Origin: Mucilaginibacter rubeus
GTDB lineage: Bacteria; Bacteroidota; Bacteroidia; Sphingobacteriales; Sphingobacteriaceae
Assembly: GCF_003286415.2 (NCBI RefSeq)
Contig: NZ_CP043450.1
Coordinates: forward strand, 2,294,001 to 2,358,000
Reading direction: 5' to 3'
DNA: 64,000 bases
Shown here piece by piece: positions 62,623 through 64,000 of the stretch (positions within the stretch are counted from its first letter, which is position 1; every line of letters starts with the position of its first letter). Both the position numbers and the translations under genes were made by a program. The notes beneath the pieces were generated by a model, which ran no database searches, was not told the DNA's origin, and worked only from the letters and a program-made list of their open reading frames with translations.

Positions 62623-64000
62623 TTATGCTACTTCGGCAGGAAGATATACGTAAAAACTGGAGCCGTTGTTTAGGTCGCTCTTTAACCAGATCCTGCCGCT
62701 ATGTTTTTCAACTATTTGCCGGCAAATTGAAAGCCCAAGGCCAAATGATCTTTCGCCGTCGGTACCGGGACGTTTGGCTTCGGTGAACATATTAAACACC
62801 TGTTGCTGTAATTTATCAGGAATACCAATGCCATAATCTTTAACACATATTTCAACCCCCTGGTGCTTTTGGTTTACAATTACATAAATAACCGCTCCTC
62901 TTGGGCTAAATTTAATGGCGTTGCTGATGAGGTTACTGATAACGCGCCATATTTTTTCCCGGTTTATCAATAGCTCTGTAGGGGTATCGAGCAGGCTAAG
63001 CATGATATCTTGATCTTTTTCAGCCGCCTTGAATCTCAACAAGTCGACGCTATTACTGATAAGGCTGTTAATCTCAACCCATTCCTTATTAAAGGAGACG
63101 TTAGCCGTATTTGCAGCCTCCAAAATCTCATTAATAAGCTCGAGCGAATTGTATGAAGTTTCTTTAATGAGATTGATCAGGTCTGTTTGTTCTTCATCTT
63201 GTGCGTCATCAACCATTGCTGCTGACAATGATGCTATGCCACCAAGAGGGTTGCGGAGGTCGTGAGCAACGGCGCGCAGGATCCGGTCTTTTTCACGGCT
63301 TCCGCGGTTTACTTCTTCGAGGGTGTTCTCCAATTCGTTTTTCTGTAGTTGGATCTGGTCATTCAGCTTTTTTATCGCAACGATATCCCGCTTAGATCTT
63401 TTCAGGTTGCGGAAAACAAGGAAGATAATAATTACCGCCATCACCGAAAAAAGTACAGCAAGGCAGATGTATACCAATTGCAGTTTGTTGTGCCCTTTAA
63501 GGTTTTCTATCTGATTTTCCTTGTCGAAATTAGCCTGTTGCTGGTTTACATCCGTCCGTTTCAAAGAGGATGTCCTTTTCAGTGCTGAGTCTTTTAAAGC
63601 GGAGTAATTTTTTAGATAAAACAGGCTGTTCTGATAGTCCTTTCTTTGCAGGTAATATGTACTCATTAAACCGTTCCAACTGGTTTCTGCGTCGTCATTA
63701 TTTATAATATCAAGCTGGAGACGCAGGCTTTTCAGTAATTCATAGAGTTCGGCTGGCTTATTGGTGCTTAGGTATAACCGGGCAAGTTTTATCTCGGTTA
63801 ATTCGGCATCGCGGTTATCATTGCCGGGCTTTAAATTAATAGCGATACTTTTCTTCAATAACTCACTTGCCTGGGGGTAATCATGAACAAGCATAGCTAA
63901 ATCGCCCTGGTTACCGTATACTACACCTCTGGCAACTTCAAGCAGGTTTGCGCGTTCAGCAAATCTTGTGCTGTTTTCGTTAATGTAAATTAGTGCTTTG
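62623..64000 (-). CDS. TPR sensor histidine kinase (second of tandem pair, N-terminal part outside window)
   Basis: The frame continues beyond the window edge, so about 458 C-terminal residues are seen. They match the upstream neighbour piece by piece: TPR region (GVVYGNQGDLAMLVHDYPQASELLKKSIAIN), a membrane helix (VYICLAVLFSVMAVIIIFLVF), coiled coil, HisKA AHDLRNPLGGIASL, and HATPase NLISNAIKFSPRG, DYGIGIPD, GLGLSICRQIVEKH. The two share most kinase residues, so they arose by duplication; the sensor halves differ more. The 166 bases between them hold no gene. Its partner regulator is not here. Confidence 0.93.
   Translation of the reverse strand, partial: KALIYINENSTRFAERANLLEVARGVVYGNQGDLAMLVHDYPQASELLKKSIAINLKPGNDNRDAELTEIKLARLYLSTNKPAELYELLKSLRLQLDIINNDDAETSWNGLMSTYYLQRKDYQNSLFYLKNYSALKDSALKRTSSLKRTDVNQQQANFDKENQIENLKGHNKLQLVYICLAVLFSVMAVIIIFLVFRNLKRSKRDIVAIKKLNDQIQLQKNELENTLEEVNRGSREKDRILRAVAHDLRNPLGGIASLSAAMVDDAQDEEQTDLINLIKETSYNSLELINEILEAANTANVSFNKEWVEINSLISNSVDLLRFKAAEKDQDIMLSLLDTPTELLINREKIWRVISNLISNAIKFSPRGAVIYVIVNQKHQGVEICVKDYGIGIPDKLQQQVFNMFTEAKRPGTDGERSFGLGLSICRQIVEKHSGRIWLKSDLNNGSSFYVYLPAEVA

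Overview
The window looks like a chromosomal segment of a Bacteroidetes bacterium, most likely of the family Sphingobacteriaceae (Mucilaginibacter/Pedobacter-like). That placement is inferred from protein content (DUF4199 proteins, BatA-type vWA protein, PD40-OmpA protein, GSFTSA-type NtrC regulator, many Cys-anchored lipoproteins), from the lack of clear Shine-Dalgarno sequences, and from TAnnTTTG -7 promoter boxes before thrS, dnaB, rlmB and etfB. I see no phage, insertion sequence, CRISPR array, tRNA or rRNA gene. Most genes are core functions.

Layout. 1-4030: 3' end of guaB, a membrane-anchored protein, a LOG-family protein and a carboxyltransferase resembling methylcrotonyl-CoA carboxylase beta. 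4041-10787 (minus): lipoprotein, GH20 hexosaminidase, a structured non-coding block, trxB, an M19 dipeptidase and an aldo/keto reductase. 10993-16303 (plus): a tight group of a BatA-like vWA protein, a dihydroorotase homologue that has lost its metal ligands, a very acidic protein and a DUF4199 protein, then a second DUF4199 gene. 16421-23269 (minus): rseP, dxr, a GH3-family adenylating enzyme, a membrane protein and a glycosyltransferase, probably one operon, preceded by a GtrB-like glycosyltransferase. 23484-29501 (plus): M1 aminopeptidase, then the thrS-infC-rpmI-rplT translation operon, in which infC has no possible ATG start.

29800-41745: a nucleoside-type MFS permease, the etfB-etfA-bifunctional nuclease operon, a TPR protein, chromate transporter, dnaB and rlmB (divergent, with DnaA-box-like sites between them), manC and recQ. 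41800-50998: a CBM6 lipoprotein, a TPR/PD40/OmpA protein, queE, a lipoprotein and Rieske pair, a REP-like inverted repeat, folD, lepA and two zinc-ribbon membrane proteins. 51114-58713: a fructosamine-kinase-like protein overlapping a clan GH-A-like hydrolase tail to tail, a sigma-54 response regulator, RNase P RNA, and a DinB / lipoprotein / SCO / cytochrome c cluster. 58855-64000: a tiny candidate ORF, a GH1 beta-glucosidase and two tandem paralogous TPR sensor histidine kinases, the second cut by the window edge.

Themes that tie genes together: translation (thrS, infC, rpmI, rplT, lepA, rlmB, rnpB), envelope and glycan handling (GH20, GH1, GH-A-like, CBM6, glycosyltransferases, manC, OmpA), and redox and electron transfer (trxB, etfAB, SCO, cytochrome c, Rieske). 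The least explained items are the pseudo-dihydroorotase operon, the three-hairpin element at 7331-7455, the GH3 enzyme inside the dxr-rseP operon, and large imperfect inverted repeats placed mostly at gene ends.
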